DNA of 64,000 nt from Aegilops tauschii subsp. strangulata (taxonomy: Eukaryota; Streptophyta; Magnoliopsida; Poales; Poaceae): contig NC_053037.3 of NCBI RefSeq assembly GCF_002575655.3, positions 567,402,880 through 567,466,879 on the forward strand. The letters are read 5' to 3'. The notes beneath the pieces were generated by a model that worked only from the letters and a program-made list of their open reading frames with translations, searched no databases and was not told where the DNA came from. The first letter of the stretch is position 1, and each line of letters begins with the position of its first letter. Positions 34,116 through 45,640 of the stretch are shown here, piece after piece. The position numbers and the translations under genes were made by a program.

Positions 34116-36526
34116 CTAAGTAAACTCTACAAGGACACTACACCGACTGCCAAAAGGTAAAAAGGCAAACCTTGCAGGAACATCCATGAGGGCAGGGAAA
34201 ATGGGAGGCCAGCTCGTCATAAAAGGATAGATATCACCCAAATGAAACTCATCTGCTGTCATCTCGTACACTTTACGCAGTGTCCTGCACTTGACATCCA
34301 AGTAGAGTGCGCAACGACCCATCTCCAAGAATACAAACTCAGTATAGTCTCCCACATGGTTTAATCGGATATCAGCAGTAGGCTCATCCTCAAACAAATC
34401 AGCACAGATTTCACTCAAGCAAATGGTGTCCACGAGCAACCAGTTGTCCCCATTGTAGAGCCAGATTTGAAGTTGAAGCTCCTTGATATGGATGAGATAT
34501 AGACCATAACCATCATCAGCACGCGACAACAGGGTAGTGCCTATGTGGTCAATACTCACCCCATGTGGGAGCTGAATTGTCGATAAGATTGAGGCCTTCA
34601 AATCCAAGACAGCAATTTCTTTCGGGGAGTTCACCATATAGATTTTGTTGTCCACCAGCACAGCTTTGATCCAAGATGGTGGATACAGGTCGCAGTCAGC
34701 CATGGTAAGATGTTTGTGCCAGGCATCATCACCATTTTGCAGCATATACACATGCACCCTAGGTTTTGTTGCATCCGCGGTATTCTCCAAGATGACATAA
34801 AAGTAGGACAAGCTGCCATCCCCTTCTTCTTTGAGGAAGAGTTGTGTCCAACTGTAGAAACAGCCTTCCCGGATTGTGAGGTTTAATCCTGGGAGGAAGG
34901 CCATACCTCTCTTGTTGCGCAGCGGGTTGCGCACCTCAAATGCAACGTCATCTCGCATGTTTTTTACTGAGTGCGAGATGGTGACGACGCTGCCGTTCAG
35001 GCAGCCCACCATCATCGTACTGGGATGTGCGCGCTCGTGGGTATCCAAGCTGAAGTTTGCGCGGCGGACGACGGCAGCGAGCTCTGGGGGCTGAGGCAGT
35101 ATGGGGAAGACGCGTGCGGCGGCCGGATACCCCCACTCTACGATGTAGAAGCCGAGGAGTGTGGGCGGGTGGACCGATTATTTTATTAATAGTAAATGAT
35201 AATTCTGTAATTTCAAAACTGGTAAAGGCCCGTGGCAATTGTAAAAATAGGAAGGACGCCATAAATAACAGCGTCCAGGATGGACTCTGTTGCTAACAGC
35301 GTCCAGGTCTGGACGCCAGTATGGATGGCGTCCAGTCATGTCGTTCCATTGGTGCTCTGATTAAGCTTAATCAAGTCATTTTCCACTTATAGATATAGAG
35401 GTTTCATGACTTAGAGCATCTCTAGCAGACGCCTTAAAACTTGACCCTTAAAAACACGTATAAGAGGCACTGTAAACCTTTTTTACGGTGTGAAATTGTC
35501 CCGGACAGAGCAGACCCCGTAAATAAAACTGTATCCCACCGTAGCTTTTTTTTTGCTTTTCCTCCCGTCCCGACAGAGCAACGGCCACGGCGTGCCTTGC
35601 CCCGAAGCCCTGGCTCCGCCTGCGTCGCCCCTGCCTCACCCCGACGCCGCCCGCCCGACCGCGCGCTCCCTGGCACGCCTTCCCGTCCCCGATTGAGTTC
35701 GGTGCACCACGCGCACTCGCCGCTCCACCACCACTGCCGGCCGTGGCAGGCAGAGCAGCAGCTGGCAGCTTTCCAGCAGGCGTTCCCGTGAATGGTGGCG
35801 CCAGTCTACGTCGTCCTGACCAAGGAGGAGGAGGACAACGATGATGCTACCTAGATCTACCACCCGCCGCTGACTGTTTTTATAGTTTTCATTTAATTTC
35901 TTAGATTAAATTAATATAAATAGGACTTATGTTGGCTGTTCTATTTTTTAAAATTTCCAAAAGCTAGGGCAAATGTGAAATGCTTCTGACCGTGTTGGAC
36001 GCATCTACGAACCGGCAGACAAAAACAAACACTGGCGTCCACATGACCACCCCAAATGAACAAAGAACGGAAAAAATTCGCGTCAGTTTGGAACACAGGA
36101 CGCTGTTAACAATAGCGTCCAGGTGTGGACGTGGTTCGCAACAGCGACCAGGCCTGGACTCTACTAATCATTGCGTCCTTTCTATTTTTCAAAATTCCAA
36201 CTTATCGTTACTAGTTTTGGAATTACAGAATTAAAATTTATTATTAATAAAAAAATCGGCGGGTGGAGCTCGCGGAAACGGGGGAGGAAGGCGCGGTCGG
36301 AGGCATGGCTGAGCCAGCGCCTGCAGACGCCGGCGGCGCGGACGAGGCTGACGGGGAAGCCGACGCGGACGATGACCTCCGTCAGGAGGTTGCCGTCGTC
36401 GAGCACCTTGGACACACACGCCGGCAGCTGCTGCGCGTCGCCCTCCATTCCGTCCAGATCCAGCGGCTGCTGCGCGTCGGCCTCTGCTCCGTCCAGATCC
36501 AGCGGCGGCTGCGTCCCTCCCTCCAT
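34116..36526 (-). pseudogene. F-box protein gene split by a MULE insertion
   Basis: ATG at 36526 (MEGGTQPPLDLDG). The first 90 codons end ...RFRELHPP at the insertion and contain an F-box at residues about 41-80 (VLDDGNLLTEVIVRVGF, GVCRRWLSHASD). The rest runs from about 35163 to the TAG at 34116-34118 with no stop: a C-terminal domain of the F-box-associated beta-propeller type common in grasses (RANFSLDTHERAH, MADCDLYPPSWIKAV, FPALMDVPARFAFLPFGSR). Taking out the insert and one duplication copy leaves a single frame of about 438 codons. F-box proteins choose substrates for SCF ubiquitin ligases through Skp1. A 13-codon repeat (PLDLDG.E.DAQQ) precedes the F-box. As it stands the gene cannot make a full protein. 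The earlier ATG at 36703 is in frame but looks like 5' UTR. Confidence 0.85.
35174..36257. mobile_element. MULE-like non-autonomous element in the F-box gene
   Basis: Flanked by a perfect 10-bp duplication GGCGGGTGGA (35164-35173 and 36258-36267), as made by Mutator-type transposases (9-11 bp). The terminal inverted repeats begin GATTATTTTATTAATAG and GATTTTTTTATTAATAA and stay alike inwards (AATTCTGTAATTTCAAAACT). Further in come repeated GCGTCCAGG.TGGAC motifs on both sides. The middle (about 35490-35870) is GC-rich and unlike the ends. No transposase is present. Confidence 0.85.
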
Positions 36527-36744
36527 TCCGGTGGTCTCCGTGGGTTTAGGGTTTCGGTAAGAATTGAAAGGGGATCGAGCTATCGAGGTGGAGTGAATAA
36601 GAGCCGATGCTTCCCCTTCTCTTTCCTGGCTATGGTTTGGTCTCACAATAAAGGCACATCCAACTCCAGGCTTTTCACATCTTGGTAGATACACATCTCC
36701 CATTCATTTATTACTCAAAGTGAGTAGGTCGCCCGAACGCAATA

Positions 36745-37155
36745 CGGATTTTCAGACACGGGGCAACAGAGCACTTTATTTTGAACTGCTTCAAAAAGAT
36801 GCTCAAAAAAGATTTCAAATTTTTGATTTTTTTACATGAATACACATGCATGTAGTCTAAGTACCTACGAAATTTCGTTCAATAATACGTTGTATTACGT
36901 CTTGCATAGAAAGACAAAATTTCTGCCAAAAACACCAAAAAACAAGCTCCTATTTTTCATGTATTTTTGTCTTTTTTGTATCTTTTATTTACATATAAGC
37001 ATGTATGTTGCTGAACTTTTGGCCCGATATACTGCATTGCTATACATTCATGCACACACAAATTTGGAAAAATTCGAGCCGTAAAAATGTAGATTTTTGA
37101 ACTTCAAAATAAAGTGCTCCATTACACGCCGTGCTCAAAAGTCAATTTTCACGCT
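36745..37155. mobile_element. MITE-like element with 'GAGCACTTTATTTTGAA' inverted ends
   Basis: Left CAGAGCACTTTATTTTGAAC at about 36766 matches the reverse of right TTCAAAATAAAGTGCTCCAT at about 37103. Both are followed inwards by AT-rich sequence with no gene. The outer borders are unclear (CTCA...TGAGTAG motifs at 36715 and 37182 may mark them). A partial relative is at 17065-17125. Confidence 0.55.
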
Positions 37156-37159
37156 TCTA

Positions 37160-37364
37160 CATGGCACATGTGCTGGCTCAGTAACTGAGTAGCTTCTATA
37201 GGCTCTTGTAAATGCATCAAGGTAAGAGTCCAATTGTGCTGAAGTCTCCAAATATAAATTCTCGGGAGATGCCCCCCTCTCATACTACAGCCGGAAGACC
37301 GATAATAATAATTAAAAAATCGTAGGTAAATGAACTATAGATTTTATCTTTTCAGTGCTAAAAT
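37160..37364. other. Short unassigned stretch before the Copia element
   Basis: 205 bp, AT-rich, no gene or element recognised. It ends with GAACC, the target duplication of the Copia element. Confidence 0.5.
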
Positions 37365-37369
37365 GAACC

Positions 37370-37901
37370 TGCTGAAATTTGAGATGGGCTCTAGGCCCAT
37401 ATAGCAATTTCTGAAAAATCTCTAAGGGCTCATGTGGGTTATATGGCACTAGGTGTAGTGGGAAGTTTAGTCCCACCCCGGAAGTGGAAGAGGAGTTGGA
37501 CCTCCTTATAAGGATTTCTCTTCTACATGCTATTGCAGCTTGAGAAGAGAAGAGGCCCTCGCGCACTCCTCCTCCGCCGCCGCCGCCCGCCTCGGCACGA
37601 CGCGGGATTGAGCCGAGCTCACACCTACACGCTTATTTTTGCCAGTCACTAACGGAGAGTTCTCTGACAGCTGGGCCACAATCTGAGACGTCGGATCGTG
37701 GGCTGTCACGGACTCGGACGTGGGTCGAGCCCACGTCTCTCCACGCGGCTGCGCCTATATAAGTGTGTGGTGTCTCCTTACCCTAGCCGCCACGAACAGA
37801 TCACATCTGCTCCACCGACGAACAGATCACATCCGCTCCACCGACGCCGAACCTGCCGCCGCCGAGAAAGCTGAAGCCGACAAGAAGGCCGCCGAGGACG
37901 C
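37370..37901 (+). repeat. Copia 5' LTR, left part
   Basis: Collinear with 61276 onwards, including GTTATATGGCACTAGGTGTA and the TATATAAG box at 37756-37763. It is deleted in the leader around 37800-37850 relative to the 3' copy and broken by Gypsy-2 after GACGC. Confidence 0.9.
37756..37763 (+). promoter_or_regulatory. TATA box in the Copia LTR
   Basis: TATATAAG in context gcgcctatataagtgtg, repeated at the same place in the 3' LTR (about 61673). Confidence 0.6.
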
Positions 37902-38766
37902 TGTCGGCGTTCTGGGAACGGGGGTCCCAAGACTTGCCTGCCTACGGCCCACGGCGTGGCTATGCTAGCAGGCCTGTACGGCCCATCTTCATCAACAAGG
38001 CATTCAAGACCCTCGCGAGGGGCCAAGCCTCGCGAGGCGGACGACGCAAGACCTTCTCGGGAGCGGCCTCGCCAGGCAGGCTCGCGAGGGGCGGAGAGAT
38101 CAAGGCAAGGCAAACCTCGCGAGGCTCTCGTGACGTGAGCCATGACGATCGAGACCAGGCGGGCGCCAGCGCGCGCAGTGTCCTTCTTTCCCCTTTGGTG
38201 CTAAGGAGGCAAGCGCAGGCGCGGAGTACCGAGGCATCAAGCAAAGGTTTCCATATCAGTGTAACGAGACCAAGACCAGCGGGACGGCAAGACGGAGGTC
38301 ACCATGGAGCCCAAGGCGGCGTCACCACCAGAGCCTTTTGCAGACGAAGACCGCTTTTGTTAGGATAAGCTGTACTAGCTGTCCCCTTTCAAATTAGCTC
38401 CCTTCCCGCTCAATATTTGGGGAGAGGACCAGGGCCTATATAAGTAGAACTAGCCACCATAGGCATCTCACCTAATCCTTAGCCACACACCGAGCACAAG
38501 AACACCTCAACCTCAGGAGGCTGTTCTTCCCCTTGTATTGTTCATCATCAGCCCAAGAGGCAATCCACCACCACCACACTGGAGTAGGGTATTACACCAC
38601 AACGGTGGCCCGAACCAGTATAAATCTTGTGTCCCTTGTGTTGTGAGTTCGTCAAGTTCCTTCTTGAGATCTTAGCTAGTTAGGACGCGGATCAGTAGGG
38701 AGGAAATCTTCGCGCGCACCCCAGTGTTCGAACCTTGAGGGTTTTGCCGGAACCCGTGATCCGACA
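37902..38766 (+). repeat. 5' LTR of Gypsy-2
   Basis: 865 bp against 907 bp for the 3' LTR; differences include missing short stretches (a GCGGGCGCCAGG repeat and an AACTCATTCAG segment). A TATATAA box is at 38437-38443. Confidence 0.9.
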
Positions 38767-38786
38767 TTTGGCGCGCCAGGTAGGGG
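38767..38786 (+). other. Primer binding site of Gypsy-2
   Basis: TTTGGCGCGCCAGGTAGGGG directly follows the LTR end; this form is common in grass Gypsy elements. Confidence 0.75.
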
Positions 38787-38792
38787 TGCGCT

Positions 38793-39335
38793 GTGGTTTC
38801 CTTTCTGTCGATCTGCGCTCCGTCACCACCATGCTCCGCCCTCATGGCAGGCGCTTCACTACCGGCTCAGACGGCCAGTGCTGACGGCGGGGCCAGGGGG
38901 CTCCGAGCCCTGGCCCCCGCCTTACGGCAAGTCCAGTGGCCGCCCAAGTTCAAGCCGGAGATGCCGCCGCGCTACGACGGCGCGGCGGACCCGTCAGCTT
39001 TCCTGCTGGCATACGAGGAGTCCGTCCTCGAGGCCGGAGGGGACGGCAAGGTCATGGCCAACTGGTTTCCCATGGCCCTCACCGGCGCGCCGCGCGCCTG
39101 GTTGCTCAACCTCCCCGGATCCACGGTCGCATCTTGGGAGGAGCTCCGTGACCTCTTCACTGCGCGCTACGCGGCGCCGGTGCACCACACGGACGCGGCC
39201 CTGCTAGGCGGCTCTCAAGCGCCGCCTTCAGATCGCCACGTCAAGCCATTCCTTCGCTAGATCGGCGCCACCTCCAAGCGCTCGGGGGCTCGGCCGGGCT
39301 GGGCTGCGCCCGAAGCCGACCTCACCTTCGACTGA
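38793..39335 (+). pseudogene. Gypsy-2 gag, shortened
   Basis: Opens near 38793 (MAGASLPAQTASADG is a likelier start at 38844). It has a capsid-type block (PPRYDGAADPSAFLLAYEE, ASWEELRDLFTARYAAP). It then jumps within about 60 codons to the protease lead-in, with TAG at 39258-39260 and TGA at 39333-39335, all in the same frame as protease. The second half of gag and any zinc knuckle are absent. That fits an internal deletion or a reduced gag. Confidence 0.75.
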
Positions 39336-42300
39336 GAAGACCACCCCGTCACCACCGCCGGCTCGGGCATGCTTCTGATGCTCTGCACGCCCACCATCTG
39401 CAACGTGGCCGTGACCAAGACCCTCGTCGATGGCGGTGCCGGCCTCAATTTGCTCTCCGTGGAGGCCTTCAGCCTTCTTCACGTGCCGCTCGAGCGGCTC
39501 AGCCTCAGCAAGCCCTTCTCAGGAGTTGGTGGTGGCACTGCCCGCTCCCTGGGGCAGATCCGCCTCCCCGTCACCTTCGGCACGCGCGACAACTACCGCA
39601 CCGAACTGGTCAACTTCGACATTGCCCGCATCGGCCTCCCGTACAACGCCATCCTCGGGTACCCGGCGCTGGCCCAATTCATGGCAGCGACCCATCCGGC
39701 CTACAACCTCATGAAGATGCCTGGAAGCAAGGGCGTCCTCACCATCAAGGGGGACGCCAAGGAGGCCCTGGCAGCACTCAAGCTTGCCCTCAAGACCGCC
39801 GCGGCGGCGCAGCCCGACGACGCGGGCACCCCCGAGCCTGAGGGAGCCCCACCAACCAAGAAGAAGCAGTTGTTCACCCAAGACAAGGCGGAAACCAAGC
39901 AGGTGTCGGTCAACGAGGACGGGTCCTCAGGAGCCACCTTTACCATAGGTGCCGGCCTCGACCCAAGCCAAGAGGAAGCATTGGTGAACTTCTTGCGCGC
40001 AAACAAGGATATATTCGCATGGGAGCCCAATCAGCTGGTGGGGGTCCCAAGAGAGGTGATTCAGCATCACTTATGGGTATGCCCCAATGTGCGCCCTGCG
40101 AAGCAACGAGCGAGAGGGCAGTCCATGGAGAAGCAGGCCTTCATCGTCCAAGAGACCCGCAAGTTGGAGGCAGCGGGTGCCATTCGCGAGGTTCGGTACC
40201 CCGAATGGCTGGCGAACCCCGTCGTAGTGCCGAAGAAAGGCGGGAAGGAGTGAATGTGCGTCGACTTCACCAACCTCAACAAGGCCTGCCCCCAAGATCC
40301 GTTCCCTCTCCCACACATTGACCAGATCATTGACTCCACTGCCGAGTGCGACCTGCTGTGCTTCCTGGATGCGTTCTCAGGGTATCATCAGATCAAGATG
40401 GCAGTAGAAGATGTAGAGAACCCCATGTGGGGTGTACTGCTACACCTACATGCCCTTCGGACTGCGCAATGCGGGCGCGGCCTTTCAGCGGTTGATGCAC
40501 ATTGCCTTAGGGCGGCAGCTCGGGAGAAACACGGAGGCCTACGTCGACGACATTGTGGTGAAGTCTCGGGAGTCAAGAACCTTGATCCAAGATCTGGAGA
40601 AGACCTTCGCGAGCCTGCGCCAGGTGAACTTGCGACTTAACCCGGAGAAGTGCGTGTTCGGTGTCCCTTCCGGCAAGCTGCTGGGATTCCTCGTGTCCCA
40701 CAGAAGGATCGAGGCGAACCCAGAGAAGATCAAGGCCATTGAGGACATGAGCCCACCGCAGACCCTCAAGGAAATGCAGAAGCTGGCCGGTCGGGTGACT
40801 GCGTTGGGATGCTTCATCTCCAAGCTGGGAGAGCGCGCCTTACCCTTCTTCAAGCTGATGAAGAAGAAAGGCCCATTCGAGTGGACCCCGGAGGCCGACC
40901 GAGCTTTTCAAGACCTCAAAAGATACTTGACCAGCCCTCCAGTGATGGTGGCGCCACGACCACTCAAGCCTCTAGTACTCTATCTTGCCGCCACCCCATA
41001 CTCCGCCAACGCGGCGCTGGTGGCAGTTTGGGAGGAGCACCAGGCCAAGGGCACGCCGCGCCAAGCTACGTCGCCAACCGGGATGACGCAAGATCAGGAA
41101 GGCGCAGCAAGAGCCGTAGCGGCACCAACAGAAGACCAAGCTCGGCAGGACGATGTCGCCGAGATTCCCGCAAGCGATCAGGCATCAGAAGTTCCACCAC
41201 CTCACGAGACGTCCCAGCTTCCACAAGACACGAGCCTCACCAACGCGCCAGCCCTTGTCGAGCACCCGGTGTATTTCGTCAGCACGGTGTTGCGGGACGC
41301 AAGGGCATGATACCCCATGCCCCAAAAGCTCCTTCTCGCGCTCTTGGTGGCCTCGCGCAAGTTGCGACTACTTCCAGGGCCACCCCATCAAGGTCATCTC
41401 AGCTTACCCATTGGAGAGAGTGCTCAGGAGCCCCAACTCTGCTAGAAGGGTCGCTGAGTGGAACATCGAGCTGCAGGCATTCCAGTTGGAGTTCAGCACT
41501 ACCAGGGTCATCAAGGGAGCCGCACTCGCTGATTTCGTGGCACAATGGACGGATGCCCCGACGCTGGAAGTAGGCGAGGACCGGTCCACCTCGCCGGGGA
41601 GTGAGGCACCCGACGGCTGGGTCATGTATTTCGATGGGGCTTTCGCACACCAGGCGCGGGGGCTGGAGCAGTACTCGTCTCACCCACCCAAGACAAGCTC
41701 TACTACGTTGTACAGCTCTGCTTCCAGCAGGGCGAGAAGGTCTCCAACAACATCGCAGAATACGAAGGCCTAATAGCCGGCCTGAAGCTACAGCAGCCCT
41801 GGGGATGAAGCGCCTCACCGTTAGGGGCGACTCGCAGCTTCTCGTTAACTTCTCCAACAAAGTATACGAGCCAAAGGACGAGCACATGGAGGCATACCTC
41901 GCAGAAGTGCGTAAGATGGAGAAGCAGTTCCTGGGCCTGGAGTTGCAACACGTGCCTCGTGGCACCAACAAGGAAGCTGACGACATCACCAAGAGGGGAT
42001 CCAAGCGGCAGCCCCAGGAGCCCGGCGTCTTCAAGGAGCGGCTCTTCAAGCCATCAGCAACACCACCACTTTTGAGAACAGCTTAGCCTCGGGAGGAGCT
42101 CCCGCAGCCGCCTACCACAGGAGCCCCAGCCTATGGCCCGACTTCGGGAGCACGCCTACTCTTGGCGCTCGAGCCCCAGGAGGGATGCTGGACCAAGGAA
42201 TTCAGGGACTATCTTATGCAAGGGGCACTGCCGGAGAAGGAGGAGGACGCAGAGCGCGTGGCCCGGCAGGCCACGGCGTACTGCGTCCAGGACGGTGAGT

Positions 42301-43312
42301 TGTACAGGAGGCGGCCCAATGATGTTTCACTGCGTTGCATTTCCAGAGACCAGGGGAAGGAGTTGCTATCTCACATACACGGTGGGGACTGCGGGCACCA
42401 CTCGTCATCACGGACCCTCGTCGGCAAGGTGTTCCGCAGCGGATTCTACTGGCCCGCGGCGCTCAATGACGCGGCCGAGCTGGTGAAGTCCTATGAAGCC
42501 TGTCAGTTCCACGCTAAGCAGATCCATCAGCCAGCTCAGGGCCTCCAGACCATCCCTCTCACCTGGCCGTTCGCGGTCTGGGGGCTGGACATCTTGGGCC
42601 CGTTTCCTCGAGCGCCTGGGGGCTACCGCTACCTCTACATCGCCATCGACAAGTTCACCAAGTGTGCGGAAGTGGAAGCCGTCCGCACTATCCCAGCTGG
42701 CTCCGCAGTCAAGTTCATCAAGGGTCTCGTGAGCCGCATCGGGGTTCCCAACCGCATCATCACAGGTAATGGCTCGCAATTCACTAGTAACCTCTTCAAA
42801 ACATACTGTGCTAACCTTGGAACGCAAATCAGCTACGCTTCGGTGGCACACCCCAGGAGCAATGGTCAGGCCGAACGCGCCAACGCAGAGGTCCTGAGGG
42901 GCCTCAAGACCAGGACTTTCAAGAAGAAGCTCGAAGCCTGCGGCAAGGGCTGGTACGACGAGCTCCAGTCCGTGCTGTGGTCCATCCGCACCACCGCACC
43001 AAGCCAACGGGCGAGACCCCATTCTTCCTCGTCTACGGAGCTGAAGCGGTCCTCCCTCATGAAGTCAAGCATCGCTCCGCGTGGGTCTTGGCGTTTAATG
43101 AAACGCAGCAGGACGCCACCCGGGGGATGGACCTCGTGCTGGGGGAGGAACGTCGCCGCGAAGCTACACTGAGGGCGGCAAGGTACCAGCAGGCGCTGCG
43201 GCGATACCACTGCCGCAACATTCGCTCCAGGACGCTCGAGGCGGGCGACCTCGTCCTGAGGCGGGTCCTCTCCAGGGAAGGGCTGCACAAGCTCTCACCT
43301 ATGTGGGAGGCC
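39336..43312 (+). pseudogene. Gypsy-2 protease-pol, 5' part up to the Athila insertion
   Basis: Protease motif LVDGGAGLNLLS near 39424. RT has FTNLNKACPQDPFPLP and YVDD near 40540, with TGA at 40251-40253 and a frameshift near 40420. Then comes RNase H, in which a low-complexity Ala/Gln/Pro stretch (about 41040-41260) is inserted. The second RNase H (MYFDGAF near 41625; RLTVRGDSQLLVNF) is frameshifted. Integrase runs from about 42360: finger HH present but the first Cys of CxxC is Tyr (SYEACQ), and the second catalytic Asp is Gly (IITGNGSQF, codon 42765-42767). QSNGQAERAN-type HPRSNGQAERAN is kept. At least six frame breaks. Clearly dead even without the Athila insertion, which cuts it after SPMWEA. 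Confidence 0.88.
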
Positions 43313-44833
43313 TGATACGTCCATTTTGCATCATGCTTTTATATCGATATTTATTGCATTATGGGCTGTTATTACACATTATGTCACAATACTTATGCCT
43401 ATTCTCTCTTATTTTACAAGGTTTACATAAGGAGGGAGGATGCCGGCAGCTGGAATTCTGGGCTGGAAAAGGAGCAAATATTAGAGACCTATTCTGCACA
43501 ACTCCAAAAGTCCTGAAACTCCACGGAAGTTGTTTTTGGAAATAATGAAAAATACTGAGCGGAAGAAATACCAGAGGGGGCCCACACCCTGGGCACGAGG
43601 GTGGGGGGCGCGCCCTACCCCCTGGGTGCGCCCCCTGCCTCGTGGGCCCCTGTTGGCCCTCCGGTGCCCATCTTCTGCTATATGAAGTCTTTCGTCCGAA
43701 GAAAAATCATAAGCAAGCTTTCAGGACGAGACTCCGCCGCCACGAGGCGGAACCTTGGCGGAACCAATCTAGGGCTCCGGCGGAGCTGTTCTGCCAGAGA
43801 CACTTCCCTCCGGGAGGGGGAAATCATCGCCATCGTCATCACCAACGCTCCTCTCATCGGGACGGGGCCAATCTCCATCAACACCTTCACCAGCACCATC
43901 TCCTCTCAAACCCTAGTTCATCTCTTGTATCCAATTCTTGTCTCTAAGTCTGGGATTGGTACCTGTAGGTTGCTAGTAGTGTTGATTACTCCTTGTAGTT
44001 GATGCTAGTTGGTTTATTTGGTGGAAGATCATATGTTCAGATCCAATATGCATATTAATACTCCTCTGATTATGAACATGAATATGCTTTGTGAGTAGTT
44101 ACGTTTGTTCCTGAGGACATGGGAGAAGTCTTGCTATTAGTAGTCATGTGAATTTGGTATTCGTTCGATATTTTGATGAGATGAATGTTGTCTATCCTCT
44201 AGTGGTGTTATGTGAACGTCGACTACATGACACTTCACCATTATTTGGGCCTAGAGGAAGGCATTGGGATGTAATAAGTAGATGATGGGTCGCTAGAGTG
44301 ACAGAAGCTTAAACCCTAGTTTATGCGTTGCTTCGTAAGGGGCTGATTTGGATCCATATGTTTCATGCTATGGTTAGGTTTACCTTAATACTTCTTTTGT
44401 AGTTGCGGATGCTTGCAATAGGAGTTAATCATAAGTGGGATGTTTGTCCAAGTAAGGGCAGCACCCAAGCACCGGTCCACCCACATATCAAATTATCAAA
44501 GTACCGAACGCGAATCATATGAACAAGATGAAAACTAGCTTGACGGTAATTCCCATGTGTCCTCGGGAGCGCTTTTCTTTATATAAGAGTTTGTCCAGGC
44601 TTGTCCTTTGCTATAAAAAGGATTGGGCCACCTTGCTGCACTTTATTTACTTTTGTTACTTGTTGCTCGTTACAAATTATCTTATCACAAAACTATCTGT
44701 TACCTATAATTTCCGTGCTCGCAGAGAATAGCTTGCTGAAAACCGCTTATCATTTCCTTCTGCTCCTCGTTGGGTTCGACACTCTTACTTATCGAAAGGA
44801 CTATGATAGATCCCCTACACTTGTGGGTCATCA
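43313..44833 (+). repeat. 5' LTR of the Athila element
   Basis: 1521 bp. It contains a GC-rich palindromic stretch (CACGAGG ... GGGGCGCGCCC ... CCTCGTGG, about 43596-43650) and a TATATAAG box at 44580-44587. Confidence 0.93.
44580..44587 (+). promoter_or_regulatory. TATA box in the Athila LTR
   Basis: TATATAAG in context tttctttatataagagtt, about 250 bp before the LTR end; same in the 3' LTR. Confidence 0.6.
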
Positions 44834-44844
44834 AGACTCTTTTC

Positions 44845-44862
44845 TGGCGCCGTTGCCGGGGA
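44845..44862 (+). other. Primer binding site of the Athila element
   Basis: TGGCGCCGTTGCCGGGGA, 11 bases past the LTR end. This spacing and sequence are usual for Athila-lineage elements. Confidence 0.8.
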
Positions 44863-44940
44863 GTGAAGCACCTTTGGTAGGTGGAATTTGGTAAGGCAAA
44901 AATTTATATAGTGTGCTGAAATTTATTGTCACTTGTTACT

Positions 44941-45640
44941 ATGGAAAGTAATCCTCTAAGGGGCTTGTTCGGGGTATCTTCACGCCGACCAGTAGAGCAA
45001 AGAGTTGCTCCTCAACCTACTGAACCAACTGAAAATGAAAACGTCTACTTTGAAATTCCTTCGGGTATGATAGAAAAACTGCTAGCTAATCCTTTTGCAG
45101 GAGATGGAACATTACATCTTGATGAGCACCTAATATATGTGGATGAAGTTTGTGGATTATTGAAGCTTGCAGGTATGCCCGATGATGTTATCAAGAAGAA
45201 GGTCTTCCCTTTATCTTTGAAGGGAGATGCATTGACATGGTATAGGCTATGTGATGATATGGGATCATGAAACGACAAACGATTGAAATTGGAATTTCAT
45301 CAGAAGTTTTATCCTATGCATCTTGTTCAGCGTGATCGCAATTATATATATAATTTTTGGCCTCGCGAAGGAGAAATCATCGCTCAAGCTTGGGGGAGGC
45401 TTAAGTCAATGTTATATTCATGCCCCAATCATGAGCTCTCAAGAGAAATGATTATTCAAAATTTTTATGCTCGGCTTTCTGATAACAATCGCACCATGCT
45501 CGATACTTCTTGTGCTGGCTCTTTTATGATGAAGACTATTGAATTCAAATGGGATTTATTGGAAATAATTAAACGCAACTCTGAAGATTGGGATCTCGAC
45601 GAAGGTAAGGAGTCAGGTATTACCCTAAGTTTGATTGTGT
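44941..45640 (+). pseudogene. Athila gag
   Basis: ATG at 44941 (MESNPLRGLFGVSSRRP). The capsid region has LPSLKGDAL-like FPLSLKGDALTWYRL, EFHQKFYPMHLV and SCPNHELSREMIIQNFY. A TGA at 45268-45270 interrupts it where Trp is expected (GSW...), and a frameshift near 45625 precedes the protease part. The frame is otherwise open. Confidence 0.85.

Noticed and set aside
34876..35296. Plus-strand frames opposite the F-box gene
   Set aside because: Antisense shadows of the F-box coding frame.
35441..35791. 116-codon plus-strand frame in the MULE core as a gene
   Set aside because: Pro/Arg/Ala-rich low-complexity translation without family motifs; noted only as possible captured DNA.
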